Source of the DNA: CAWBLP01 sp963789495
GTDB lineage: Bacteria; Pseudomonadota; Alphaproteobacteria; Acetobacterales; Acetobacteraceae
DNA: 64,000 nucleotides
Direction of reading: 5' to 3'
Assembly (NCBI GenBank): GCA_963789495.1
Contig: CAWBLP010000006.1
Span: 62,001-126,000 of the forward strand
Position numbers and translations under genes: made by a program. The notes under the pieces are model-generated. The model was not told where the DNA came from. It did not search any database and saw nothing but the letters and a program-made list of their open reading frames with translations. Of this stretch, positions 1 through 7,890 are shown piece by piece; positions within the stretch are counted from its first letter, which is position 1; the number at the start of each line of letters is the position of its first letter.

Positions 1-773
1 TACTGGTCACCGACAACCAGCAGGTGACTGCAGGGCAAGTTCTGGCCCGCATCGATCCTCGAGATTTTCAGACCGCCCTCAACGAAGTTGATGCGGAAGC
101 GGCCGCTGCCCGCAGCGCGATCACTAATCTGGACGCGCAAGTCGATTTGCAGCAGTCAGTTGCGGATCAGGTGATTGCCGACCTCCACGCTGATGCCGCG
201 GCATGGACCTTTGCCCGGCAGGATGAGCGACGCTACGCCGCGCTGAGGGTTAGTGGCGCAGGGACCGTGCAACGAGCCGAGCGGGCTCAGGCGGCGTTGC
301 AGGAGGCGGAGGCTCGCCTACAACACGACCGCGCGGGTCTGCTCGCTGCGCAGCAGCAGATCACGGTTCTAAGGACAGAGCGCGACAAGGCCGCGAGTAT
401 CCTGCGCCAAAAGCTCGCCGCCGCACACCAGGCCGAGCTCAATCTTGGTTACACGACCATCACCGCGCCGATCGATGGCACGGTCGGTACAAGATCTGTG
501 CGTGTTGGACAATACGTTCAGGCAGGCACTCAGCTCATGGCGATCGTGCCGCTGCATCAGGTGTTCGTCGTCGCGAACTTCAAGGAGACACAGCTTACCA
601 ACGTACGGGCCGGGCAGCCTGCGACGATCGAGGTCGATACGTTCCCCGGCCAGCGGATTGAAGGACACGTCAACAGTCTTGCGCCGGCGAGCGGACTGGA
701 ATTCGCGCTTCTGCCGCCCGACAACGCCACTGGCAACTTTACCAAGATTGTTCAGCGTATCCCGGTCAAGATT

Positions 774-1820
774 AGACCCGTTGCGAAAGTCGGCCCCCCG
801 GTCAGCGGTGTCCGGCGCGTTCTCACCGGCGGCGTTTCCCTCACCTGATCAGAACGGTCCGAACCCAGCTTGCAGGTTCACCAGTCCCGCGATGATGGAG
901 ATTTTGGTGTGATGCGTCCCAAGTGGGTTGCGAAACCGCTCAGCAGCGATCCTGAACCGTTTCGTTCGTCCGATCCGGTGCTCAACCCTGACACGGAATC
1001 CACTCAGTCCACGGTTATATGCCTTCTCCTCATCAGTGAGTTTCCCGTTCTTTGGCTTCTTGTATGGACATTCCAGGTTCCGATGTTCCTTGTCGTACCC
1101 CTGGTACGCACTGTCCGCGTAGAGCCGTGCCTTCCTCGGCAGCTTTGGTCCATTGCGACGGATCGCCAGGTCATGGTGACTGCCGGGGTGAGAGGGCGAG
1201 GCGCTGACGATACGACCATTCCGGGTAACGATGTATTCGGTCTTCACCGTATGGCGCTTCTTCTTGCCGGAGTAATGCTCTCGCTGTTTGGCGTCCGTGT
1301 CAGGACGCTGGATCGGCTGCTCGGTGCAATCGACGATCAGGGCCTCGGCCTCGTTCCGACTGATTTTGGGCTTCCGTCCAACCCCGATCAGCGGCCGGGC
1401 GAGCTTTTCGATCCGCTGGATCGCTCGGCAGATCGCGCTTTTGTTGACGTTGTAGAAGAAGCCCAGGAACTCCTGGGTGATGTAGCAACGATAATAGATC
1501 AGCATGATCAAAAGATGATCTTCCAAACCACCGACGTCCCAGGGGCGGCCGGATTTGGCCTTGTGCAGCTGAGCTTTCTCCCAGGGGTCCGCGAGTTGCT
1601 TCAGCATTTTGTCGAACGTGGCGACGCTGACCCCGGTCAGGCGGACGAAGCTCGTGCTGGCGCGCAACCGGGCAGCGGAGAACGGACGGGACATCGGGCC
1701 GGTACCTTCATGAAGAAGGTTCTCGACGAATTGAATCGTCCCGTGACCTGTCAAGCTCGGCCGCGCCGGCTCAGCTCACCGACGGAGAGCCGCTAACGTA
1801 CTCATTTTCGCAACGGGTCT
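774..1820 (-). mobile_element. IS5-family insertion sequence, copy 1 (probably ISL2 group)
   Basis: A complete 1047-bp element. The ends are 15-bp perfect inverted repeats (AGACCCGTTGCGAAA at the left and its complement at the right). ATT at 771-773 is repeated at 1821-1823; removing the element and one ATT restores the efflux gene exactly. A 3-bp ANT target duplication is what is known of the ISL2 group of IS5, and fits the transposase type. The transposase gene runs on the minus strand. Apart from one base (at about 1732, corresponding to 2773 in the other copy) I see no difference from copy 2 at 2685-3731, so both insertions are very recent or sequence-homogenised. Confidence 0.93.
849..1694 (-). 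CDS. IS5-family DDE transposase (copy 1)
   Basis: Transposase of 281 residues if started at the ATG of MSRPFSA; an upstream in-frame TTG would add 20 residues, but GAAGG lies just before this ATG. An N-terminal helix-turn-helix region (about residues 20-100, with the NVNKSAICRAIQRI helix) precedes a DDE_Tnp_4-type catalytic domain. Candidate catalytic residues are Asp122 (VDCTEQP), Asp194 (YADSAYQGY) and Glu238 (VEHRIGRTKRF). The frame is intact, so this copy is probably active. The protein is identical to that of copy 2, because the single base difference lies upstream of the chosen start. Confidence 0.92.
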   Translation of the reverse strand: MSRPFSAARLRASTSFVRLTGVSVATFDKMLKQLADPWEKAQLHKAKSGRPWDVGGLEDHLLIMLIYYRCYITQEFLGFFYNVNKSAICRAIQRIEKLARPLIGVGRKPKISRNEAEALIVDCTEQPIQRPDTDAKQREHYSGKKKRHTVKTEYIVTRNGRIVSASPSHPGSHHDLAIRRNGPKLPRKARLYADSAYQGYDKEHRNLECPYKKPKNGKLTDEEKAYNRGLSGFRVRVEHRIGRTKRFRIAAERFRNPLGTHHTKISIIAGLVNLQAGFGPF

Positions 1821-2684
1821 ATTACCCTCGATCCCGATACGCGGCTGCTGGGGTCGCTGCGGCCGGGGATGTCCGTGGAAGCTTCAATCGACACCAAGGC
1901 CACGGTGGCGGCCGGGCGGGCGCACGCCAGGCACCTGTCGGTGAGGTGAGGCGCCGCCATGAGCAACCTCGACCTCCGTACCGCCAGCCGCGATGAAGCG
2001 ATCCCTCTCCGCGTTTGGCTTGCGGTGTTCGGTTCCACGCTTGGTGCGTTCATGGCAGTGCTGAACATCCAGATCACCAACGCGGCGCTGCCGGATATTC
2101 AGGGTGCGATTGGCGCCGGCCTCGATGACGGTGGGTGGATTTCGACAGCGTACCTCATCACCGAAATCATTGTTATCCCGTTGACCGGCTGGCTTGCACA
2201 GGTGTTCTCGGTACGTCGTTACCTGCTGGTCAATGCCGCATTGTTCTTGGTCTTCTCGGTGCTGTGTGCCACGGCCCAAGACCTCAGCCAGATGATCGTG
2301 CTGCGTGCACTGCAAGGCTTCACCGGTGGCGTGCTCATTCCGATGGCTTTCACAATCATCATGACCATGTTGCCGCCCTCGAAGCAGCCGGTCGGCATGG
2401 CGCTGTTTGCCGTATCCGCGACCTTTGCCCCGGCGATCGGGCCGACGATCGGCGGGTGGCTGAACGACAATTACGGATGGGAGTTCATCTTCTACGTCAA
2501 TCTGGTGCCAGGAGCCATCATGCTGGGTATGCTGTGGGTCTCGCTGGATCCGGCACCTATGCGGCTCGGCTTGCTCCGCCAAGGCGACTGGGTCGGCATC
2601 GCCAGCATGGCGATTGGCCTTGGCGCTCTGCAAACGGTGCTTGAAGAAGGTAACAAAGATGACTGGTTCGGCTCTCCCTTCATT

Positions 2685-3731
2685 AGACCCGTTGCGAAAA
2701 TGAGTACGTTAGCGGCTCTCCGTCGGTGAGCTGAGCCGGCGCGGCCGAGCTTGACAGGTCACGGGACGATTCGATTCGTCGAGAACCTTCTTCATGAAGG
2801 TACCGGCCCGATGTCCCGTCCGTTCTCCGCTGCCCGGTTGCGCGCCAGCACGAGCTTCGTCCGCCTGACCGGGGTCAGCGTCGCCACGTTCGACAAAATG
2901 CTGAAGCAACTCGCGGACCCCTGGGAGAAAGCTCAGCTGCACAAGGCCAAATCCGGCCGCCCCTGGGACGTCGGTGGTTTGGAAGATCATCTTTTGATCA
3001 TGCTGATCTATTATCGTTGCTACATCACCCAGGAGTTCCTGGGCTTCTTCTACAACGTCAACAAAAGCGCGATCTGCCGAGCGATCCAGCGGATCGAAAA
3101 GCTCGCCCGGCCGCTGATCGGGGTTGGACGGAAGCCCAAAATCAGTCGGAACGAGGCCGAGGCCCTGATCGTCGATTGCACCGAGCAGCCGATCCAGCGT
3201 CCTGACACGGACGCCAAACAGCGAGAGCATTACTCCGGCAAGAAGAAGCGCCATACGGTGAAGACCGAATACATCGTTACCCGGAATGGTCGTATCGTCA
3301 GCGCCTCGCCCTCTCACCCCGGCAGTCACCATGACCTGGCGATCCGTCGCAATGGACCAAAGCTGCCGAGGAAGGCACGGCTCTACGCGGACAGTGCGTA
3401 CCAGGGGTACGACAAGGAACATCGGAACCTGGAATGTCCATACAAGAAGCCAAAGAACGGGAAACTCACTGATGAGGAGAAGGCATATAACCGTGGACTG
3501 AGTGGATTCCGTGTCAGGGTTGAGCACCGGATCGGACGAACGAAACGGTTCAGGATCGCTGCTGAGCGGTTTCGCAACCCACTTGGGACGCATCACACCA
3601 AAATCTCCATCATCGCGGGACTGGTGAACCTGCAAGCTGGGTTCGGACCGTTCTGATCAGGTGAGGGAAACGCCGCCGGTGAGAACGCGCCGGACACCGC
3701 TGACCGGGGGGCCGACTTTCGCAACGGGTCT
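2685..3731 (+). mobile_element. IS5-family insertion sequence, copy 2
   Basis: Complete 1047-bp copy in the opposite orientation to copy 1, with the same 15-bp terminal inverted repeats. ATT at 2682-2684 is duplicated at 3732-3734, and joining across one ATT restores the exporter gene. Each copy has its own matching target duplication, so these are two independent insertions into adjacent genes, not the ends of one composite transposon, though the 864 bases between them could in principle now be inverted by recombination. Confidence 0.93.
2811..3656 (+). CDS. IS5-family DDE transposase (copy 2)
   Basis: Same 281-residue protein as in copy 1, with the same catalytic Asp, Asp and Glu candidates. 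The ATG at 2811 is preceded by GAAGG. An in-frame TTG at 2751 would give a 301-residue form differing from copy 1 only at residue 8 (Arg instead of Gln). The intact frame suggests an active enzyme able to move either copy. Confidence 0.92.
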   Translation: MSRPFSAARLRASTSFVRLTGVSVATFDKMLKQLADPWEKAQLHKAKSGRPWDVGGLEDHLLIMLIYYRCYITQEFLGFFYNVNKSAICRAIQRIEKLARPLIGVGRKPKISRNEAEALIVDCTEQPIQRPDTDAKQREHYSGKKKRHTVKTEYIVTRNGRIVSASPSHPGSHHDLAIRRNGPKLPRKARLYADSAYQGYDKEHRNLECPYKKPKNGKLTDEEKAYNRGLSGFRVRVEHRIGRTKRFRIAAERFRNPLGTHHTKISIIAGLVNLQAGFGPF

Positions 3732-4639
3732 ATTGTCCGGCTCTCTGTTACTGCTGCTATCGCGCTCACGCTGTTCCTGATCATCGAGCTAACTTCGCAG
3801 CGCCCGCTGCTTAATCTGCGCCTGCTGCTCCGCCGCAACTTCGGCTTCGGCACGCTTGCCAACTTCCTGCTCGGCACCGCGCTGTATGGGTCAATATTCA
3901 TTCTGCCGCTCTATCTTTCACAGGTACAGGGCTACGATGCCCAGCAGATTGGCGAAGTGCTTGCGTGGACCGGCTTGCCGCAGCTCGTGTTGATTCCGCT
4001 CGTGCCGCGAATGATGCGGAAATGTGATGTCCGTCTGCTCGTCGGCGTTGGCTTCCTGCTGTTCGCCGCCAGCGCTTTCTTGACCACGCATCTCGACAAT
4101 GACTTCTCGGGCCCGCAATTTCTGGTGCCGAACATCATCCGAGCCGTCGGTCAGGCATTGGTGCTCACGCCACTCTCTGCGCTCGCCACAACCGGCATAG
4201 AAGCGGAGAACGCCGGCTCTGCATCTGCGTTGTTCAACATGATGCGCAACTTGGGTGGCGCGATCGGCATTGCCATGCTACAGACTGCATTCACACAGCG
4301 TGAGCAGTACCACTCGAATGTACTTGCAGGATATGTTTCGCTGTTCAATGACACGGTGCGGCAGCAGATCGCCAGCCTAACCCGTTACTTCCTGGCCCAT
4401 GGGGTCCCGGACCGGAGCCTGGCGACCCACAAAGCCGTCGTAGCAATCGGTCGCGCCATGCGGCGTCAAGCGTCGATCATGGGCTACGCGGATACCTTCT
4501 TCCTGCTCGGAGTTGCCCTCGTACTGGCGCTCGTGGCGACCGCATGCCTGCGGAAAGCAGATCACCTGGGTTCCACCGCGACACACTGAACCAGACCGCC
4601 CCCTGACATGACCGGGGAACTGCGATGAAGCAGGCCCAG

Positions 4640-4691
4640 TCTCGTTCCCCAAGGGTCTCGTTCCCTACGTGGATCTCGTTCCCCACGTGGG
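4640..4691 (+). repeat. Three short tandem units with TCTCGTTCCC core
   Basis: Three consecutive units of 16, 18 and 18 bases each begin TCTCGTTCCC; the last two differ at two positions (TACGTGGA versus CACGTGGG). They lie 50 bases after the exporter stop. The 310 bases from 4590 to 4923 otherwise contain no gene I can support. Confidence 0.75.
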
Positions 4692-4923
4692 TCTCAGTTG
4701 ACCAACGCCGGTCGGGTGCCAAGGCAACGGCGCTTCGCTTGGCCTTGTCGGTGCTCGACCTGGGGGAACAGTCGATGCTGGGCGACACCGGCGGCGGCGA
4801 TGTGGACCGATCTCGACAATGGTGACGACGCTGCCGAAGCGCCGATACATCTGACCAACTCCATACGGGTGAGGCTGCCGCCGAGCACCAGCAGCTGTTC
4901 GGGCAGAGAACTGACGTTCATCA

Positions 4924-5121
4924 ATGATCGTGTCCGGATCCGACCTCCGGCAGGAGTTGATCCGTCGGCGGCATGAGACACGAAGCATCTCCATTGCCGC
5001 TCTCGGGTATGTGACTGACTGCCCGGGTCTGCCCGAGCGAGGAGCCAAAGCGTGTTTGTTCAAGCCATTCAATGATACCGGGATGCTAGTAGCACTCAAA
5101 AGCGCCTTGGGAGGGGATTGA
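4924..5121 (+). pseudogene. C-terminal half of a response-regulator receiver domain
   Basis: The frame SDLRQELIRRR...GAKACLFKPFNDTGMLVALKSALGGD matches the second half of a CheY-like receiver domain: the helix after the phosphorylation site, then the conserved Lys-Pro-Phe and the last helix, ending in a stop typical of single-domain regulators. The N-terminal half with the acidic pocket and phospho-acceptor Asp is absent, and no plausible continuation exists upstream in any frame. It resembles the receiver of the regulator directly downstream in fold, not closely in sequence. I regard it as a decayed single-domain regulator; a short functional protein is unlikely. Confidence 0.6.
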
Positions 5122-5208
5122 TCAATCCCTAGCGATGTTGCGCCGTGAGGGGCATGGAATATGATGGAGACCTTCGCGAGGGTATCTGTCGGATCATCGA
5201 GGTCATCA

Positions 5209-5826
5209 ATGGTGCCAGCTGCTGCACCAATCGTGTTCGTGGTCGACGATGACATCTCGGTGCGCGAGGCGCTGGAAGCGCTTATTTGCAACGCAGGTTG
5301 GCGCCCCGAGGTTTTTGCTTCCGCGCAGGCGTTCCTTGCTCGGTCTCGAGCCTTCTCGCCAAGCTGCCTCATCCTTGACATGTCTCTACCGGACTTGAAC
5401 GGCCTCGAGCTGCAGCGGCGCATAGCTGAGCGCACTGATATGCCGATCATTTTCATAACCGGCTACGGTGACGTTCCAATGACAGTCCAGGCCATGAAGG
5501 CTGGAGCGGTCGAATTTCTGACCAAACCGTTCAGCGACGACGAACTGCTAACCGCCATCGGAAACGCCATCGAGCGCAGCCAAGCGGCGCTGCTTCAGGA
5601 GACCGAGCTGAAGGCGCTCCGCGACCGCCATGCAACACTGAGCCAACGCGAGCAGGAGGTCATGGCGCTGGTGGTGTCGGGCCTGTTGAACAAACAGGTT
5701 GGCGGCGAACTCGGGATAAGCGAGATCACCGTGAAGGCGCACCGCGGCAGGGTGATGCAGAAAATGCGGGCCGGTTCCTTTGCCGACCTCGTGAACATGG
5801 CGGCGAGGCTCCGCGTCCCCCGGTAA
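5209..5826 (+). CDS. FixJ/NodW-type response regulator
   Basis: Two-component response regulator of the NarL/FixJ family, 205 residues from the ATG of MVPAAAPIVFVVDDD; ATGs at 5161 and 5164 would add 16 unconserved residues. Receiver domain at residues 6-120 has the acidic pocket (VVDDD), phospho-acceptor Asp57 (CLILDMSLPD), a Thr/Gly switch region (FITGYGD) and Lys106 (LTKPFSDDE). A linker leads to a LuxR-type helix-turn-helix (about 140-195, LSQREQEVMALVV and ISEITVKAHRGRVMQKM). The family normally activates promoters when phosphorylated by a PAS-histidine kinase; no kinase gene is present nearby, so its partner and targets are unknown. Confidence 0.88.
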   Translation: MVPAAAPIVFVVDDDISVREALEALICNAGWRPEVFASAQAFLARSRAFSPSCLILDMSLPDLNGLELQRRIAERTDMPIIFITGYGDVPMTVQAMKAGAVEFLTKPFSDDELLTAIGNAIERSQAALLQETELKALRDRHATLSQREQEVMALVVSGLLNKQVGGELGISEITVKAHRGRVMQKMRAGSFADLVNMAARLRVPR

Positions 5827-5833
5827 CCCGAAA

Positions 5834-5871
5834 TGTGAGGTGGTCCCATCCGTGTGAGGTGGTCCCATCCG
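5834..5871 (+). repeat. Perfect 19-bp tandem duplication
   Basis: TGTGAGGTGGTCCCATCCG occurs twice in immediate succession, starting 8 bases after the regulator stop and just before the IS3-type remnant. It could be two abutting insertion-sequence ends or a small tandem duplication. Confidence 0.7.
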
Positions 5872-5915
5872 TCTGGACCGCCTGGCGGCTTGGATAAGCT
5901 CGGTTCTGGGTGTGG

Positions 5916-6125
5916 TCAGGCCGCCAATCTCTCCATTTCGCTTGCCCCGTATGCCTCGTCGGGCGTGCGTCCGGCCAGGGTCGAATGAGGCCGCCGGGCA
6001 TTGTAGTAGCCGATCCAGCGGGACAGCCCGGCACGCAGCTCCGATCCGGTCTCGAACGCGTGCAGATAGACGCACTCGTATTTCAGGCTGCGCCACAGCC
6101 GTTCGATGAACACGTTGATGCTCCT
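5916..6125 (-). pseudogene. IS3-family transposase OrfB, C-terminal fragment
   Basis: The minus-strand frame reads NVFIERLWRSLKYECVYL...GYYNARRPHSTLAGRTPDEAY, the conserved end of the IS3-family OrfB integrase domain including the final catalytic Glu (IERLWRS) and the NARRPHS motif, down to its stop. Everything N-terminal (the two Asp residues) is missing; sequence homology ends abruptly near 6125. It is a dead fragment. Confidence 0.85.
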
Positions 6126-6429
6126 ATATTGGTCAAGCGGCGATTTGCACGAAAACAGGAACACCGCGAGCGCGGCAAAGATGGCCGAAGACCTCGCGGA
6201 CGATGAAGCGCTTGATGTGAATCGGCACCCCAAAAGGACCCCGCCTGTTTCTGGCCTGTCTCATTGAAACAATAAGAATTTCATCAGATCATTCCATAAT
6301 ACGATCAGCTTTGAATAGTGATCCCTCCCGGCTGAAGGCGTCCTCCTGATAAGGCGCGATCAATCGTCGATTCGATGGAGTCACTTTTAGGCGCCGATCA
6401 GGAGTCACCGTGCCGCGCCGAAACACATG
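6126..6429. other. Unassigned stretch between two transposase fragments
   Basis: No supported gene. On the minus strand a frame reading VPIHIKRFIVREVFGHLCRAR up to a stop at about 6132 looks like the tail of a protein but I cannot assign it. The sequence near 6300-6410 is less GC-rich and may hold the end of the IS66-type element to the right. Confidence 0.35.
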
Positions 6430-6431
6430 GC

Positions 6432-6720
6432 ATGCAGCGGCCTCCAGCGATGGTGTGGTACGGGCGGCCTTCCAGACCCAGGGCAGGAGCTCATGCAGCT
6501 GATGGTTCTTGGTGCGCCCGGAGACGACGCGCTGCAGCACGTCGGTCAACCAGGTCAGCGGATCGATGTCGTTCAGCTTGCAAGTGTTGAGCAGCGACGC
6601 GAGGCAGGCTCAGTTGCGGGCTCCAAGTTCCGATCCGGCAAAGAGCGAATTGCGTCTGCCGAGGGCTATCGCGCGCATGGTACGCTCGATGAAGTTCGAA
6701 ATCGACACAGTCGCCATTGG
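6432..6720 (-). pseudogene. IS66-family transposase (TnpC) fragment with an internal stop
   Basis: The minus-strand translation contains MRAIALGRRNSLFAGSELGA followed, after a TGA, by ASLLNTCKLNDIDPLTWLTDVLQ...LHELLPWVW, the well-known C-terminal part of IS66 TnpC. The TGA sits where the family has a Trp (N-W-A), consistent with a single TGG to TGA change. The N-terminal two thirds are missing. Dead element. Confidence 0.82.
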
Positions 6721-6792
6721 ATCGTGCGGCGCATCCCACACCTCTACGAAGGGGCATAGCGGCAGGCAGTCGACCACGCGCCGATTGGCAGA

Positions 6793-7530
6793 TCAGTTGC
6801 AAAATTGTGCGGGCGCGGTCGAGGCTGGATTCCCGATCCGGGTGCCCGCGCGAACCACGAATTCTGACACCCCGATCGGCGACGCGGCGTGCGGGTCCCA
6901 GTTGTAGGTCCAGCCCATGCCAGTGAATGGATAACCCCAATCGGGCCGGCCGTCGGCCGTATGGAAGTCGACACGGTCGGAGCGCCAGAGCTGTTCAAAA
7001 AGGAAATGTGTCATTTCAGCATCTAGTTTGCTGGCTGGCGCGTTCGCGCAGCGCGGGGCGCCAACGTCGGTGCCGCCAGGGCAGGGACGGAACAAGGCGC
7101 TGCGTGGCACTGAGAAGGTGATGACCAGCCACCGATGCTCTGGATAGGAAGGATCAGCCTGAGGCGGCAATCCGAGCGTCTGCTGAATAGCCAGGACGGC
7201 ATCTGGTTTACTGTGACAAAACGATCGCAACTGGTCAGGCATTGACACCCAGAACGGCCGTTGTGTCGGCGATGCGGGAATGCCCCACTCTGTGAAGGTC
7301 GCGACATTCACCTGCGGCTGTTCTGGGGCAATGGTTCGGAGGCTGACCGCAAAGCCAGGATCGCGCACCGCTGCTGCGCGAATGCTATGTTGATAAGCCT
7401 GCGTCAAGGCATCAGGCGCCGCCACCCCGGTGGCTTGGTTGGTTGTTCCGGCTGGAGGAGGCGGCAAGGCCGTGCAACCCGCCAGAGACACGAGCAATAT
7501 GCCAAGCAACCATTTGCTCTTATCTGTCAT
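6793..7530 (-). CDS. Predicted lipoprotein of unknown function
   Basis: A 245-residue protein with a short charged start, a hydrophobic stretch and the lipobox LAGC (Cys18), so probably lipid-anchored in the outer membrane. The mature part has no domain I recognise; it contains several Cys and aromatic-rich segments (LRSFCHSKPD, GMGWTYNWDP). It stands alone between transposase and integrase debris, so it may be cargo of a former mobile element (inference). The frame is intact and the start MTDKSKWLLG is standard. Confidence 0.65.
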   Translation of the reverse strand: MTDKSKWLLGILLVSLAGCTALPPPPAGTTNQATGVAAPDALTQAYQHSIRAAAVRDPGFAVSLRTIAPEQPQVNVATFTEWGIPASPTQRPFWVSMPDQLRSFCHSKPDAVLAIQQTLGLPPQADPSYPEHRWLVITFSVPRSALFRPCPGGTDVGAPRCANAPASKLDAEMTHFLFEQLWRSDRVDFHTADGRPDWGYPFTGMGWTYNWDPHAASPIGVSEFVVRAGTRIGNPASTAPAQFCN

Positions 7531-7662
7531 AGACAGTCACCCCTATTCGCGCTGGCTTAGCGAGGCAACAACCATCTCAGCCGCCAGCTACGTTACCATA
7601 CGGACGATGGCCTGCCAGGCCCTGTCCGCGCCACCAGATGCCGATCGACCCTTCTGCGGGCA

Positions 7663-7815
7663 TCAATGGGCTGGTGGCTGGTTGTCGTGACGCAGCTCCC
7701 ATTTCACCGCCAGCGCCAGCATCTTGCTCATCAGGGCGGCGCAGCGGCTGGCTTGATACGGCGCCGGGCGCTTCAGTTCGGCGGCGTGGCCCCGGGCCTG
7801 TCGACCGTCCAGACT
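7663..7815 (-). pseudogene. Tyrosine integrase fragment
   Basis: The minus-strand frame AAELKRPAPYQASRCAALMSKMLALAVKWELRHDNQP resembles the core-binding (SAM-like) domain of phage-type tyrosine recombinases, in which an A-NR-alanine-leucine-SKM-F-A pattern precedes W--R-DNP. It ends at a stop after NQPPAH, and no catalytic Arg-His-Arg-Tyr domain follows. I take it as a relic of an integrase from an integrated element; the match is from memory of the family pattern. Confidence 0.5.
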
Positions 7816-7890
7816 GCAAAGGATCCCTCCGTGATTCGCCGCGCGCGCCGGCCGACCCGATAGGTCAGAACGGATCGAGCCATATGCTGA

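Larger units (their letters stand above)
1..1949 (+). pseudogene. emrA: EmrA-type membrane fusion protein, 5' end outside window, split by an IS5-family insertion
   Basis: Periplasmic adaptor (HlyD/EmrA family) of a tripartite drug-efflux pump. The reading frame is already open at the window edge (VTDNQQVTAGQVLARIDP, the conserved first half of the lipoyl-like domain), so the N-terminal membrane anchor lies upstream. A long alanine-rich coiled coil covers roughly bases 90-440, then the second lipoyl half and beta-barrel. After the codon for Ile at 771-773 the gene is interrupted by the insertion element at 774-1820; the frame resumes at 1824 with TLDPDTRLLGSLRPGMS and ends at 1949. As it stands the product is cut off and gains a 25-residue tail encoded by the element. 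The EmrB gene starts 10 bases after the original stop, so the two formed an operon. The insertion removes only the last 42 residues, but loss of the C-terminal barrel segment probably destroys function (inference). Confidence 0.88.
1959..4589 (+). pseudogene. emrB: EmrB/QacA-type MFS drug exporter (DHA2 family) split by an IS5-family insertion
   Basis: Inner-membrane proton-driven drug exporter, partner of the EmrA-type protein immediately upstream. The first 242 codons (1959-2684) hold the start (MSNLDLRTASRDEA), TM1 with VLNIQITNAALPDI and the antiporter motif C region (AIGPTIGGWL). Insertion copy 2 follows codon 242 and the same frame resumes at 3735 (VRLSVTAAIALTLF) and runs to 4589, giving a 526-residue, 14-helix protein when rejoined. 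No other lesion is visible, so inactivation is explained by the insertion alone. DHA2 transporters of this length normally work only with an intact adaptor, which is also broken here. Codon use is less strongly GC3 than in neighbours further right, which could indicate transfer, but this is an impression only. Confidence 0.9.

Noticed and set aside
774..3731. A composite transposon bounded by the two IS5 copies
   Set aside because: Each copy has its own matching ATT duplication and interrupts a separate gene that rejoins exactly; the middle segment is native efflux-operon sequence.
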